From assembly GCF_008806775.1 (NCBI RefSeq), contig NZ_WAEM01000001.1:186001-250000 (forward strand): a stretch of 64,000 nucleotides of DNA, read 5' to 3'. The DNA is from Flavobacterium luteum. Its GTDB lineage: Bacteria > Bacteroidota > Bacteroidia > Flavobacteriales > Flavobacteriaceae. The translations under genes were made by a program, and so were the position numbers. A model generated the notes under the pieces. It had not been told where the DNA came from. It did no database searches and saw nothing but the letters and a program-made list of their open reading frames with translations. Positions 27,911 through 39,970 of the stretch are shown here, piece after piece; the stretch's first letter is position 1; each line of letters opens with the position of its first letter.

Positions 27911-28384
27911 ATGAAATACTCAAGACTTACAAAAGAACAATTCGAAGAATTACATCCTGAGTTCGTAAACTTTTTGGCAACCCAAACAATTGATAAAGCC
28001 GAATGGGATAAATTAAAAATAGAAAAACCAGAAATAGCTGAACAAGAGCTTGATGTTTTCTCTGATTTAATTTGGGAAGGAGTTCTAGCTCGAGCACAAT
28101 ATTTAGAACATTTTTCGAAAAACCATATTTTCCTTTTTCAATGTTTTGACACGTATATCAATTCTATAGTCTTAAAATCATTGGTTCCAGAAACTGATTT
28201 TCTAACCAAAGAAGGATTGCAGTGGCTGAGTGACAATATGTTTACTGAAACCATTGAAATGAAAGTAGGTAAAAAAGAATTTACCGAAGAAAGAAATGCT
28301 TCTATTTTTGGATTAATTCAGCAGGGAGCATTTCTAAGTGATGGTCAATTATTCAAACAAATAAATACGATTATTGAATCGTAA
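27911..28384 (+). CDS. conserved hypothetical protein (DUF6495-like)
   Basis: A 157-residue acidic cytosolic protein. The ATG at 27911 gives MKYSRLTKEQFEELHPEFVNFLATQ, a start that matches what I recall of the Bacteroidota-only DUF6495 family; a TTG at 27899 would add four residues and is less likely. No signal, membrane segment or known catalytic motif is visible, and the protein is predicted to be mostly helical. It lies between the L9 terminator and ligA on the same strand and may be co-transcribed with ligA (gap 77 bases). Function unknown. Confidence 0.8.
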   Translation: MKYSRLTKEQFEELHPEFVNFLATQTIDKAEWDKLKIEKPEIAEQELDVFSDLIWEGVLARAQYLEHFSKNHIFLFQCFDTYINSIVLKSLVPETDFLTKEGLQWLSDNMFTETIEMKVGKKEFTEERNASIFGLIQQGAFLSDGQLFKQINTIIES

Positions 28385-28446
28385 TTTTTTAGATAGAATT
28401 CCTTTAAATTGGTTATTTTAGTGTTTTATTTCAAATACTAAAATAG

Positions 28447-30462
<2,016 letters not shown>

Positions 30463-30582
30463 TTTTTAAACATCAAATTGATTTCAATAAATATTTTTTA
30501 GTATCATTACGTTTACATTGCTATTTTATACCTATTTTAGTAAATTAAACGAATTAATATAAAAATTTTAGTAAATTTTCTA

Positions 30583-31326
30583 ATGAAAACATTTAATAAA
30601 TTTTTTGAAAATCCTAGAAGAAACGAATACGTTAATGGTTTAATTGGTGTTTATTTTTTTATAGTAATCATAGAAATATTCGCAGAGTTTTTTGAAAGTC
30701 AATTTTTTGTATTTATTTCAAAACCATTTTTAATCCCCATATTGTTCATAATGTATCTGATTAAAAGCAGAAAATACAATTTAATTTATATTTTAGCAAT
30801 TGGTTTTACTTGGATATCGGATGTTTTTTTTATTTCTCATAAATTAGTTTACCTTACATTAGGATCTGTTTCATTCTTGCTTTTTTTATTGCTTTTCATT
30901 TATTTTATTTTTAAACATGTAAAGTTTCAAGGTTATTTTTCACTAATAATTGGATGTTTTCCTTTTTTTGTAGGGTATTACTTTTTCTATAACCTAGCTC
31001 ATGAACAATTAAAAGTAATGTTCTATTTGTATTTATTAATTGGTTTTTTTATAATTTTTTTAGGCGGATATTCATTAGGAAGTTATATTTTCAACCCAAG
31101 TAAATCAAATACTTTTTTGGCATTAAGTGTGTTTTTATTAGCTACAGCTCAATTTGTTTTTGTTCTTAAATATTATTTTACTGAAATTAAGATATTAATT
31201 TCTTTTCAAATTTTGCTTTATGCAATAGCACAATATATTCTATTTGAATTTGTTACATTAGAAGAAAAAAGAAAAAGATATCATGAAATTAGAAATAAAA
31301 GTCTTAAAATTAATGATAACCAATAA
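30583..31326 (+). CDS. multi-pass membrane protein, possibly YhhN/lysoplasmalogenase-like
   Basis: A 247-residue protein with about eight membrane helices and very high phenylalanine content. The segment FISKPFLIPILFIMYLI followed by a helix ending FTWISDVFFIS resembles the K-P-x4-P and S-x2-D/G-D core of the YhhN/TMEM86 family, which hydrolyses lysoplasmalogens, with a further helix pair afterwards as in that family. The aspartate in WISD is kept, but other expected residues are hard to place, so this is a tentative call. It is flanked by AT-rich spacers and has no clear operon partner. Confidence 0.6.
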   Translation: MKTFNKFFENPRRNEYVNGLIGVYFFIVIIEIFAEFFESQFFVFISKPFLIPILFIMYLIKSRKYNLIYILAIGFTWISDVFFISHKLVYLTLGSVSFLLFLLLFIYFIFKHVKFQGYFSLIIGCFPFFVGYYFFYNLAHEQLKVMFYLYLLIGFFIIFLGGYSLGSYIFNPSKSNTFLALSVFLLATAQFVFVLKYYFTEIKILISFQILLYAIAQYILFEFVTLEEKRKRYHEIRNKSLKINDNQ

Positions 31327-31523
31327 GTAATAATTTATCTATTTCTAGTTTTAAATTCAATATTTTAAATAAAATCTGTAAAATTTAGACTGTAGTTGTT
31401 AATAATTCTATTGTTTATAAGTAAACTAATTTTAACTGTCAATTACTTGAAAAAATAAATTAAGATTGCTTTTTTTTGAGAATCAAAATCGGTACATTTG
31501 CAAATTAATACACTTTAGAATTA

Positions 31524-32033
31524 ATGAAGAAGAATAAAATTACATATTATTTATCTCTTATTGCAATGGTAACTTTATTTTCATGTAATAATGATGATAA
31601 TCCTTCTGTCGATTCAAATAATACTTTTTTACCCGTTTCTTTTAAAGTAGGCTTTAGTGGTCAGACGCTTACGGCAGATGAAGCACAAGCTGTCATTTCA
31701 AACGGAGAAATTTCAATTAATGCCATCAAAGGAACTAACAATGAATCTTTTTCATTTGCTATTGCAGGTAATTCTGTAGGTACGTATCCAACAAATGAGA
31801 GCGTAATCCTTTATTCTACAGGAGTAAACCAGCAAATATATTCAAGTATAAACCCAGCAGATGCATTAACAAATACTGGTCAAATTAAAATTACATCTAT
31901 AAATACAGTAAACAAAAGAATATCTGGAAGTTTTGATTATACAGGCTATTATAGAGATGGTTTAATAACCTATACGAAAGAATTTACAAATGGAACTTTT
32001 AAGAATATTCCATATACCATAGGAATTCAATAA
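31524..32033 (+). CDS. hypothetical lipoprotein
   Basis: Not a recognised family. The product of 169 residues starts with a lipoprotein signal whose lipobox is LFSC at residues 18-21, followed by NNDDNPSVDSN. An acidic stretch directly after the lipid-bearing cysteine resembles the export tag that sends Bacteroidota lipoproteins to the cell surface. The mature part is rich in Ser, Thr and Asn with short strands, which suggests a beta-sandwich. A TACATTTG box at 31493-31500 lies 24 bases upstream of the start and a strong terminator follows, so it is a single-gene unit. Confidence 0.78.
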   Translation: MKKNKITYYLSLIAMVTLFSCNNDDNPSVDSNNTFLPVSFKVGFSGQTLTADEAQAVISNGEISINAIKGTNNESFSFAIAGNSVGTYPTNESVILYSTGVNQQIYSSINPADALTNTGQIKITSINTVNKRISGSFDYTGYYRDGLITYTKEFTNGTFKNIPYTIGIQ

Positions 32034-32049
32034 ATTTTCAATAATATCA

Positions 32050-32075
32050 AAATCCGCTTCTTGCGGATTTTTTTA
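32050..32075 (+). terminator. terminator of the lipoprotein gene
   Basis: AAATCCGC and GCGGATTT form a perfect eight-pair stem with a five-base loop, followed by seven Ts. Confidence 0.88.
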
Positions 32076-32212
32076 TGGCATAAAGTTTGTCATTTTAATA
32101 TATTCAACAAATTAATATACCATACATCGATTTTAAATTAAAGTTTTGTTAAGATATATTATATTTGTTATTCAATTTATAAACTTAATGTCATTTTGAC
32201 CTACCCAATTAT

Positions 32213-34663
32213 ATGCCACAGCACAAAATACTGACACTTGACAATATGTCACTACAAGATTTTGGTTCAGATGCCGAGTTAATTCCGCTATTGACACCAG
32301 AAGACGAAGAAGAAATGAATAATGAAGAATTGCCTCAATCATTAGCTATCTTACCTTTGCGAAACATGGTTTTATTTCCTGGAGTTGTTATACCAATAAC
32401 AGCTGGAAGAGACAAATCAATAAAATTAATTAATGATGCAAATGCAGAAGGAAAAATAATTGGAGTTGTAGCTCAAAAAAATGAAGAAGATGAAGATCCT
32501 TCAAAAAATGATATTCACAAAATTGGTACAGTTGCTAGAATTTTGCGAGTGCTTAAAATGCCAGACGGAAATATAACAGTTATCCTACAGGGAAAAAAAC
32601 GTTTTGAAATTGACGCAGTCATTTCGGAAAAGCCCTACATCAAAGCTACTGTAAAAGAAGTTCCAGAAAAACGACCAGGAAAGCACGATACTGAATTTTT
32701 GGCTATTCTTGATTCTATAAAAGAGCTTGCTATTCAAATTATAAAAGAAAGTCCAAATATACCTAGTGAAGCTACATTTGCTATAAAGAATATTGAAAGC
32801 CAATCTTTTTTAATCAATTTTGTTACTTCTAACATGAATTTATCAGTTAAAGAAAAACAAGATTTATTAGCTATTAATGCATTAAAAGAAAGAGCATTAG
32901 AGACTCTTCGATATATGAATATCGAATTGCAAAAACTGGAATTGAAAAATGATATTCAGTCTAAAGTCCGTTTTGATTTAGACCAGCAACAACGCGAATA
33001 TTTTCTTCATCAGCAAATGAAAACCATCCAAGAGGAATTAGGTGGAGCTTCACAAGAAGAAGAGTTGGATGAAATGCGTCAAAAGGCTAAAACTAAAAAA
33101 TGGGACGAAAAGACTCAAAAGCATTTTGAGAAAGAATTGTCTAAAATGCAACGCATGAATCCACAAGCACCTGATTTTGGAATTCAAAGAAATTATTTGG
33201 AATTATTTTTAGAGTTGCCTTGGAATGAATATTCTAAAGATAATTTTGATTTAAAAAGGGCACAGAAAATCTTAGACAAAGATCATTTCGGATTAGAAGA
33301 TGTTAAGAAAAGAATGATTGAACATTTAGCCGTTTTGAAATTGCGAAATGACATGAAATCGCCAATTATTTGTTTATCAGGACCACCGGGTGTCGGAAAA
33401 ACATCTATAGGAAGGTCGGTAGCAGAAGCTCTTGGTAGAGAGTATGTTCGCATTTCATTAGGTGGTTTACGTGATGAAGCTGAGATTCGAGGTCACAGGA
33501 AAACTTATATTGGCGCTATGCCAGGAAGAATTATTCAAAGTTTGAAAAAAGCAGGTACTTCAAATCCGGTTTTTGTTTTAGATGAGATTGATAAATTATC
33601 CAACAGCCATCAAGGAGATCCATCATCTGCCTTATTAGAAGTTTTAGATCCAGAACAAAACAATTCTTTTTATGATAATTTTCTAGAAATGGGTTATGAT
33701 TTATCTAAAGTAATGTTTATTGCAACTTCTAACAATATGTCAGCAATTCAACCAGCGCTTGTTGATAGAATGGAAGTAATAAAAATGTCGGGATATACCA
33801 TAGAAGAAAAATTAGAGATTGCTCATCGTCATTTATTTCCAAGACAATTAAAAGAGCATGGACTAAATACAAAACAATTAACCATAGGTAAAAAACAATT
33901 AGAGAAAATAATTGAAGGTTATACCCGTGAATCTGGAGTTCGAGGTTTAGAGGCTAAAATTGCTCAAGTAATCCGTCATGCTGCTAAATCCATCGCAATG
34001 GAGGAAGAATATAACAAAAAAGTTACGGATGAGGATATTGTAAGTGCTCTAGGAATTTCTAGAATGGATAGAGACAAATATGAAAATAATGATGTTGCAG
34101 GAGTAGTAACTGGTTTGGCGTGGACTTCCGTTGGGGGAGATATTTTATTTATAGAATCATTAATTTCTCCAGGAAAAGGAGGAATGACCATTACAGGAAA
34201 TTTAGGAACTGTAATGAAAGAATCAGCGACTATTGCTTTAGAATATATTAAGGCCAACACAGCACTTTTAGGATTAGAACCAGAATTGTTAACTAAATAT
34301 AACATTCACTTACACGTTCCAGAAGGAGCAACTCCTAAAGACGGTCCTAGTGCAGGAATTGCGATGCTTACCTCTTTAGTATCTGTTTTAACTCAAAAGA
34401 AAGTTAAGAAAAGTTTAGCCATGACTGGCGAAATAACATTACGAGGAAAAGTATTACCTGTTGGAGGTATAAAAGAAAAAATATTAGCTGCAAAGCGAGC
34501 AAATATTAAAGAAATTATATTGTGTCATGAAAATAAAAGTGATATCGATGAAATTAAATCGGAATACGTTTCAGGACTAACTTTCCACTATGTCAAGGAA
34601 ATGAGCGAGGTTTTGGCAATAGCCATTACCAATCAAAAGGCAAAAAATGCCAAATCACTTTAA
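32213..34663 (+). CDS. lon: ATP-dependent protease Lon
   Basis: A cytosolic AAA+ serine protease that degrades damaged and regulatory proteins. The 816-residue product has the N-terminal substrate domain ([19 protein letters not shown] at about 44), a coiled helical region, the AAA+ module with Walker [10 protein letters not shown] (about 395) and Walker [10 protein letters not shown], and the protease domain with the Ser-Lys dyad at S713 (PKDGPSAG) and K756 (GGIKEK). It has a longer acidic N-terminal tail than E. coli Lon. A TATATTTG box at 32160-32167 lies about 45 bases upstream. porQ and cmk follow on the same strand after a terminator. Confidence 0.97.
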   Translation: MPQHKILTLDNMSLQDFGSDAELIPLLTPEDEEEMNNEELPQSLAILPLRNMVLFPGVVIPITAGRDKSIKLINDANAEGKIIGVVAQKNEEDEDPSKNDIHKIGTVARILRVLKMPDGNITVILQGKKRFEIDAVISEKPYIKATVKEVPEKRPGKHDTEFLAILDSIKELAIQIIKESPNIPSEATFAIKNIESQSFLINFVTSNMNLSVKEKQDLLAINALKERALETLRYMNIELQKLELKNDIQSKVRFDLDQQQREYFLHQQMKTIQEELGGASQEEELDEMRQKAKTKKWDEKTQKHFEKELSKMQRMNPQAPDFGIQRNYLELFLELPWNEYSKDNFDLKRAQKILDKDHFGLEDVKKRMIEHLAVLKLRNDMKSPIICLSGPPGVGKTSIGRSVAEALGREYVRISLGGLRDEAEIRGHRKTYIGAMPGRIIQSLKKAGTSNPVFVLDEIDKLSNSHQGDPSSALLEVLDPEQNNSFYDNFLEMGYDLSKVMFIATSNNMSAIQPALVDRMEVIKMSGYTIEEKLEIAHRHLFPRQLKEHGLNTKQLTIGKKQLEKIIEGYTRESGVRGLEAKIAQVIRHAAKSIAMEEEYNKKVTDEDIVSALGISRMDRDKYENNDVAGVVTGLAWTSVGGDILFIESLISPGKGGMTITGNLGTVMKESATIALEYIKANTALLGLEPELLTKYNIHLHVPEGATPKDGPSAGIAMLTSLVSVLTQKKVKKSLAMTGEITLRGKVLPVGGIKEKILAAKRANIKEIILCHENKSDIDEIKSEYVSGLTFHYVKEMSEVLAIAITNQKAKNAKSL

Positions 34664-34668
34664 AATAT

Positions 34669-34698
34669 AAAACGGCTTATTTTTTAGCCGTTTTTTTT
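34669..34698 (+). terminator. terminator of lon
   Basis: AAAACGGCT pairs with AGCCGTTTT around a seven-base loop, followed by a run of Ts, six bases after the lon stop. Confidence 0.87.
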
Positions 34699-34755
34699 AT
34701 TAAAAATAATATCTTCGCATTTGCGTTATACTTTATTGAAACAGCGGCTGCAAAC

Positions 34756-35781
34756 ATGATTAAAATGAAATTTTATTGTTTTCTGATTTTATGGAGTACA
34801 TTGTCTTACAGTCAAATTGGAGGAAAATCGGTATATCAGTTTCTAAATTTGGTAACCTCTCCTAGACAAGCAGCTTTAGGAGGAAAAACCATTACCATTT
34901 ATGATTATGATGTGAATCAGGCTAATTTTAATCCGGCAACAATTAATCAAGAAATGCACAATCGATTGGCTTTGAATTACGGAAGTTATTTTGGAGCAGC
35001 AACATACGGAACTGCCTCTTATGCTTATACCTTTGATAGACACGTGCAAACTTTTCAAGCAGGAGTAAATTATGTAAATTATGGGGATATAGATGGTTAT
35101 GATGAAAACGGAACAGCCACAGCTAGTTTTACAGGAAGCGAAATAGCTTTAAATTTTGGCTATTCCTATAATATTCCGTACACTGATTTTCATATTGGCG
35201 TTAGTGCAAAATTAATATCTTCAACTTTAGAGACGTATAATTCATTTGGTGGGGCAATAGATGTAGGGAGTTTATATATTGATGAAGAAAATGACGTAAA
35301 TTATGCTTTAGTCATTAGAAATATTGGTACACAATTTACGACTTATAATGGCACTAGCGAAAAACTACCAATGGAAATTATGGTAGGAATATCACAGCAA
35401 GTAGAGAATGTTCCGCTTCGTTGGCATCTTACATTAGAAAATTTGCAACAATGGAATTTGGCCTTTTCTAATCCTAACAGGGCTGTAAATAGTCTAGACG
35501 GAGGCTCAACAGAAGAGAAAGTTTCATTTGTAAATAATGCATTACGTCACGTAATTATAGGTGCAGAACTTTTCCCTAAAAAAAGTTTTAATGTTCGTTT
35601 GGGTTATAATTTTAGAAGAGGCGAAGAATTACGATTAGAAGAACAAAGAAATTTTTCGGGAATATCACTAGGATTCGGTTTAAAAATGGGACGACTTAAA
35701 TTTGATTATTCTTATTCAAGATATACTTTGGCTGCAAACACCAGTTTATTTGGATTAACTATTAATTTTCAAGATCAATAA
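34756..35781 (+). CDS. porQ: type IX secretion system protein PorQ
   Basis: A predicted outer-membrane beta-barrel needed by the type IX system that exports the proteins with C-terminal sorting domains found elsewhere in this window. The 341-residue product has a signal peptide (cut near SYSQ), then YQFLNLVTSPRQAALGGKTITI, the opening I associate with PorQ and which it shares with the FadL/PorV barrel group, and ends in amphipathic strands (LKFDYSYSRYTLAANTSLFGLTINF). Its position next to cmk agrees with the usual Bacteroidota gene order. The ATG at 34765 is an alternative start. Confidence 0.88.
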   Translation: MIKMKFYCFLILWSTLSYSQIGGKSVYQFLNLVTSPRQAALGGKTITIYDYDVNQANFNPATINQEMHNRLALNYGSYFGAATYGTASYAYTFDRHVQTFQAGVNYVNYGDIDGYDENGTATASFTGSEIALNFGYSYNIPYTDFHIGVSAKLISSTLETYNSFGGAIDVGSLYIDEENDVNYALVIRNIGTQFTTYNGTSEKLPMEIMVGISQQVENVPLRWHLTLENLQQWNLAFSNPNRAVNSLDGGSTEEKVSFVNNALRHVIIGAELFPKKSFNVRLGYNFRRGEELRLEEQRNFSGISLGFGLKMGRLKFDYSYSRYTLAANTSLFGLTINFQDQ

Positions 35782-35825
35782 TTAGGGTAAAATAGTTGTT
35801 TTGGATTATAAAAATTTAATAAAAA

Positions 35826-36518
35826 ATGAAAAAAATTACCATTGCAATAGACGGATATTCTTCTACAGGTAAAAGTACTTTAGCAAAACAATTGGCAAAA
35901 CATTTGGGTTATGTATATGTCGATACTGGTGCTATGTATAGAGCTGTTACTTTATTTGCAATGCAAAACGGATATATTGGAGCTGAGTTTTTTGATAAAG
36001 AATCGCTTATTAATAGTCTATCATTTATCAATTTGCAATTTAAGTTTAATGCTGATTTAGGATTTGCTGAAATGTTTCTCAATAGTAAAAATGTTGAAAC
36101 TGAAATCAGAACGTTAGAAGTTTCTAATTTCGTGAGTAAAGTGGCCGAAGTTTCACAAGTTCGTTCCAAATTAGTAGAACAACAAAAAGAAATGGGTAAA
36201 GAAAAAGGTATTGTTATGGATGGTCGTGATATTGGCACAGTTGTTTTTCCTGATGCTGAAGTTAAAATTTTCATGACAGCAAGCCCTCAAACCAGAGCTC
36301 AAAGAAGGTTTAAAGAGATGCTCCGAAATGGGAGTAATGTCACCTTTGAAGAAGTATTGAAAAATGTAGTAGAACGTGATTATATTGATAGCCATCGAGA
36401 GGATTCCCCACTAGTCAAAGCTGAGGATGCCTTAGAATTTGATAATTCTAATGTTTCGAAGCAAGAACAATTTGTTGCCGTTTTAGATTTGGTTCTGGAT
36501 GTTGCTAAAAACGTATAA
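35826..36518 (+). CDS. cmk: cytidylate kinase
   Basis: Phosphorylates CMP and dCMP with ATP for nucleotide synthesis. At 230 residues it shows the P-loop IDGYSSTGKSTLAKQLAK at about residues 7-24, the substrate segment YVDTGAMYRAVT and the DGRDIGTVVFPDAEVKIFMTAS core with the family arginines, then RAQRRFKEM in the lid. It lies 44 bases after porQ and is probably in the same transcript, a conserved link in Bacteroidota without a known functional reason. Confidence 0.95.
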   Translation: MKKITIAIDGYSSTGKSTLAKQLAKHLGYVYVDTGAMYRAVTLFAMQNGYIGAEFFDKESLINSLSFINLQFKFNADLGFAEMFLNSKNVETEIRTLEVSNFVSKVAEVSQVRSKLVEQQKEMGKEKGIVMDGRDIGTVVFPDAEVKIFMTASPQTRAQRRFKEMLRNGSNVTFEEVLKNVVERDYIDSHREDSPLVKAEDALEFDNSNVSKQEQFVAVLDLVLDVAKNV

Positions 36519-36590
36519 ATATTTGTTTATTTGATTTTTAATAGTAGATTTACGTACAATTAATAACAAAAAATCAAAACTAAGGTATTT

Positions 36591-37853
36591 ATGAGTTTAA
36601 AATTTAGATTAACTGTAATGAATTTTCTCCAGTTTTTTGTTTGGGGAGCATGGCTGATTTCATTAGGTGGATATATGGGACAAAATTTTGGACCAATAGA
36701 AGGAAGTAGTATTGGTTTATCAATAGGAAGAACATATGGTTCAATGGGTTGGGCAAGTTTATTTATGCCTGCACTATTAGGTATAATTGCTGATAAATAT
36801 TTTAGTGCGCAAAAAGTTTTGGGTTTTGCACATATCGGAGCTGGAATAGCGATTTACTTTGCTACTAAAGCAACGAATTCCTCCGAAATGTATTGGATTA
36901 TTTTTGCTACTAGTTGTTTTTACATGCCAACAATTGCTTTGAATAATTCGGTAAGCTACGCTTTACTTAATAAATTTAATTATGATGTTCAAAAAACCTT
37001 TACGCCAATTCGTGTTTGGGGAACAGTAGGTTTTATTTTAGCTATGTGGATGACTGATTTGACAGATTGGAAATCCAACACCATGCAATTTGTTTTTGCT
37101 TCTGTAGCCATGATTGTTACTGGATTGTTATGTTTTACTTTGCCGGATGTTCCAGCAGAAAATAAAAATACAAATCAATCTTTATCAAGTAAATTTGGAT
37201 TGGATAGTTTCGTACTTTTCAAACAAAAAAAACTAGCAATATTTTTTGTTTTCGCAATGTTGTTAGGTGCAGCACTACAAATAACAAATATGTTTGGGGA
37301 TACTTTTATTAGAGATTTTGGTTCGAATCCAGAATATCAAGGAACCTTTGGAGTAGAACATTCCGTATTTATTATTTCGTTATCTCAAATTTCAGAAACA
37401 CTTTTTATTCTAACAATTCCATTTTTCTTAAAAAGATTTGGAATAAAACAAGTAATGATTTTTAGTATGATTGCTTGGGTTTTACGATTTGCATTATTTG
37501 GAATTGGGAATCCTGGTTCAGGAGTTATATTCTTAATATTATCGATGATTGTATACGGAATGGCATTTGATTTCTTTAATATTTCAGGTTCATTATTTGT
37601 AGAAAAAGAAACAGATAGCAAAATGCGCTCAAGCGCTCAAGGTTTATTTATGTTGATGACCAATGGTGTGGGGGCTATATTAGGTGGTGAGTTTGCAGGA
37701 AGAACAGTTTCATATTTCACAATTGATAATAAAGTACAATGGCCAAATGTTTGGTTTTCTTTTGCTGGTTATGCTTTAGTCATAGCCATTTTATTTGCAC
37801 TGGTTTTTAAATACAAACATAATCCTAATGAAGTAATTAATGTGAGTCATTAG
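36591..37853 (+). CDS. nucleoside transporter, NupG/XapB-type MFS
   Basis: An inner-membrane proton-nucleoside symporter of 420 residues with twelve predicted helices. The N-terminus (KFRLTVMNFLQFFVWGAWLISLGGYMG) is close to the NHS family that includes NupG and XapB of E. coli. TFTPIRVWGTVGFILAMW (about 137-155) is the conserved loop after helix 4, and the C-terminal half ends FALVFKYKHNPNE. Substrate range cannot be told from sequence. It follows cmk by 72 bases, so a shared nucleotide salvage context is plausible, and has its own terminator. Confidence 0.9.
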   Translation: MSLKFRLTVMNFLQFFVWGAWLISLGGYMGQNFGPIEGSSIGLSIGRTYGSMGWASLFMPALLGIIADKYFSAQKVLGFAHIGAGIAIYFATKATNSSEMYWIIFATSCFYMPTIALNNSVSYALLNKFNYDVQKTFTPIRVWGTVGFILAMWMTDLTDWKSNTMQFVFASVAMIVTGLLCFTLPDVPAENKNTNQSLSSKFGLDSFVLFKQKKLAIFFVFAMLLGAALQITNMFGDTFIRDFGSNPEYQGTFGVEHSVFIISLSQISETLFILTIPFFLKRFGIKQVMIFSMIAWVLRFALFGIGNPGSGVIFLILSMIVYGMAFDFFNISGSLFVEKETDSKMRSSAQGLFMLMTNGVGAILGGEFAGRTVSYFTIDNKVQWPNVWFSFAGYALVIAILFALVFKYKHNPNEVINVSH

Positions 37854-37873
37854 AAAATATATTTTTACAAATC

Positions 37874-37910
37874 AAACCCGACAAATTTTTAAAGTCTGTC
37901 GGGTTTTTTA
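37874..37910 (+). terminator. terminator of the nucleoside transporter gene
   Basis: AAACCCGACA pairs perfectly with TGTCGGGTTT, with a thirteen-base loop and six Ts after it. Confidence 0.9.
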
Positions 37911-37992
37911 TTGCTTAACAACCAAAACAAACAGCTCCTGATTTTAAGTCATTTATCATAACTTTTTCTTCTACTTTCTTTTCTTAAAAATT

Positions 37993-38022
37993 TTGCAAAT
38001 ACATAAAAAAGAATTACTTTTG
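37993..38022 (+). promoter_or_regulatory. rpsA promoter
   Basis: TTG at 37993-37995, a 19-base spacer and TACTTTTG at 38015-38022 match the Bacteroidota consensus. The start near 38029 leaves a leader of about 110 bases. Confidence 0.8.
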
Positions 38023-38028
38023 CACACC

Positions 38029-38140
38029 TTTTGGCGAGCAGTGTTTCCTTTAGGTATCAACAAATTATATAAAAACAACTTCTGTTTTTTCAACCGCATT
38101 ACGAAACACATGGAAAACAGAATACAAATTTTTTATCAGC
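38029..38140 (+). promoter_or_regulatory. long structured 5' leader of rpsA
   Basis: GTGTTTC at 38041-38047 is complementary to GAAACAC at 38103-38109, and CTGTTTT at 38082-38088 to AAAACAG at 38114-38120. The two pairings interlock (pseudoknot-like or mutually exclusive), which fits a regulated leader. Other ribosomal genes here have much shorter leaders. Confidence 0.4.
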
Positions 38141-39916
38141 ATGTCTGAAACATTAAAATCACAAGAGCAGTTTTTAGCAAATTTTAACTGGCACAATTTC
38201 GAAGAAGGTATTGATGCCGTTGACGAAAAAAACTTGCTTGAATTTGAAGAATTAGTATCAAAAACTTTTATTGATACGGATCAAGAAGAAGTAGTAGAAG
38301 GAGTAGTTGTAAGAATTACAGATAGAGACGTTATTGTTGATATCAACGCAAAATCGGAAGGTGTTATTTCATTGAATGAATTCCGTTACAATCCAAACTT
38401 AAAAGTAGGTGACAAAGTAGAAGTATTAATTGACATCCGTGAGGATAAAACAGGTCAACTAGTATTATCTCACAGAAAAGCACGTACTATCAAATCATGG
38501 GATAGAGTTATTTCGGCTAACGAAACAGGAGAAATCGTTAATGGTTTTGTAAAATGCAGAACTAAAGGGGGTATGATTGTTGACGTTTTCGGAATTGAAG
38601 CGTTCTTACCAGGATCTCAAATTGATGTTAAGCCTATTAGAGATTACGATGTATATGTAAATAAAATGATGGAATTCAAAGTGGTGAAAATCAACCACGA
38701 ATTCAAAAACGTTGTTGTTTCTCACAAAGCGCTTATCGAAGCGGATATTGAAGTACAGAAAAAAGAAATCATTGGTCAATTACAAAAAGGACAAGTATTA
38801 GAAGGTGTTGTTAAAAACATTACTTCTTATGGTGTGTTTATTGATTTAGGTGGTGTTGACGGATTAATTCACATTACTGACCTTTCTTGGAGTAGAATCA
38901 ACCATCCAAGTGAAGTATTAGAATTAGACCAAAAATTAAACGTTGTAATTCTTGATTTCGATGATGAAAAAACAAGAATTCAATTAGGATTGAAACAATT
39001 AAACGCTCACCCATGGGATGCTTTAGATGCTAAATTAGCAATTGGAGACAAAGTAAAAGGTAAAGTAGTTGTAATCGCTGATTACGGAGCATTTATCGAA
39101 GTTGCTGAAGGTGTAGAAGGTTTGATCCACGTTTCTGAAATGTCATGGTCTACGCACTTGCGTTCGGCACAAGATTTCGTAAAAGTAGGTGATATTGTTG
39201 AAGGAGTTATTTTAACTCTTGATAGAGATGATCGTAAAATGTCATTAGGTATCAAACAATTATCTCAAGATCCTTGGACTGATATTACTTCTAAATACCC
39301 AGTAGGTTCTAAACATACAGGTATCGTTAGAAACTTTACAAACTTTGGAATTTTCGTAGAATTAGAAGAAGGAATTGATGGATTAATTTACATCTCAGAC
39401 CTTTCTTGGACTAAGAAAATCAAACACCCATCTGAATTTGTAAATGTTGGTGAAAAACTAGATGTAGTTGTATTAGAATTAGATGTTGACGGACGTAAAT
39501 TATCTTTAGGTCACAAACAAACAACTGCTAATCCTTGGGATCAATACGAAGATTCTTTTGCTGTAGGAACTATCCACACAGGTGAAATTTCTGAAATTGT
39601 TGACAAAGGAGCTACTGTAGAATTTGGTGATGATATCGTTGCTTTTATTCCTACTCGTCACCTTGAAAAAGAAGACGGTAAGAAATTGAAAAAAGGGGAT
39701 ACTGCTGATTTCAAAGTAATCGAATTTAACAAAGAATTCAAAAGAGTTGTTGCATCTCACACGGCTATCTTCCGTGAAGAAGAAGAGAAAAATGTAAAAG
39801 CAGTTGCTGAAGCAGTTTCATCTAATAACAACGCACAAGCTGCAACGTTGGGCGATAACAATGATATTCTTGCTGGTTTGAAAGCAAAAATGGAAAAAAA
39901 CGAAAAAAAGAAATAA
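38141..39916 (+). CDS. rpsA: 30S ribosomal protein S1
   Basis: An RNA-binding protein that helps mRNA onto the 30S subunit, important in Bacteroidota where Shine-Dalgarno sequences are weak. The 591-residue protein carries six S1 (OB-fold) domains of about 75-85 residues; domains 3 to 5 show the typical GxVxxxxxYGxFVxLxxxVDGLIHxSDLSW pattern (for example YGVFIDLGGVDGLIHITDLSW, NFGIFVELEEGIDGLIYISDLSW). The N-terminal two domains are more divergent, and the acidic tail is followed by a lysine-rich end. Own promoter, long leader and own terminator make it a single-gene unit. Confidence 0.96.
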   Translation: MSETLKSQEQFLANFNWHNFEEGIDAVDEKNLLEFEELVSKTFIDTDQEEVVEGVVVRITDRDVIVDINAKSEGVISLNEFRYNPNLKVGDKVEVLIDIREDKTGQLVLSHRKARTIKSWDRVISANETGEIVNGFVKCRTKGGMIVDVFGIEAFLPGSQIDVKPIRDYDVYVNKMMEFKVVKINHEFKNVVVSHKALIEADIEVQKKEIIGQLQKGQVLEGVVKNITSYGVFIDLGGVDGLIHITDLSWSRINHPSEVLELDQKLNVVILDFDDEKTRIQLGLKQLNAHPWDALDAKLAIGDKVKGKVVVIADYGAFIEVAEGVEGLIHVSEMSWSTHLRSAQDFVKVGDIVEGVILTLDRDDRKMSLGIKQLSQDPWTDITSKYPVGSKHTGIVRNFTNFGIFVELEEGIDGLIYISDLSWTKKIKHPSEFVNVGEKLDVVVLELDVDGRKLSLGHKQTTANPWDQYEDSFAVGTIHTGEISEIVDKGATVEFGDDIVAFIPTRHLEKEDGKKLKKGDTADFKVIEFNKEFKRVVASHTAIFREEEEKNVKAVAEAVSSNNNAQAATLGDNNDILAGLKAKMEKNEKKK

Positions 39917-39941
39917 TTTAATTTCTTGATTTTGAATATAG

Positions 39942-39968
39942 AAAGTCCCGAGCAATCGGGACTTTTTT
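39942..39968 (+). terminator. terminator of rpsA
   Basis: AAAGTCCCGA and TCGGGACTTT, a ten-pair stem with a GCAA tetraloop, followed by seven Ts. Confidence 0.92.
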
Positions 39969-39970
39969 TG

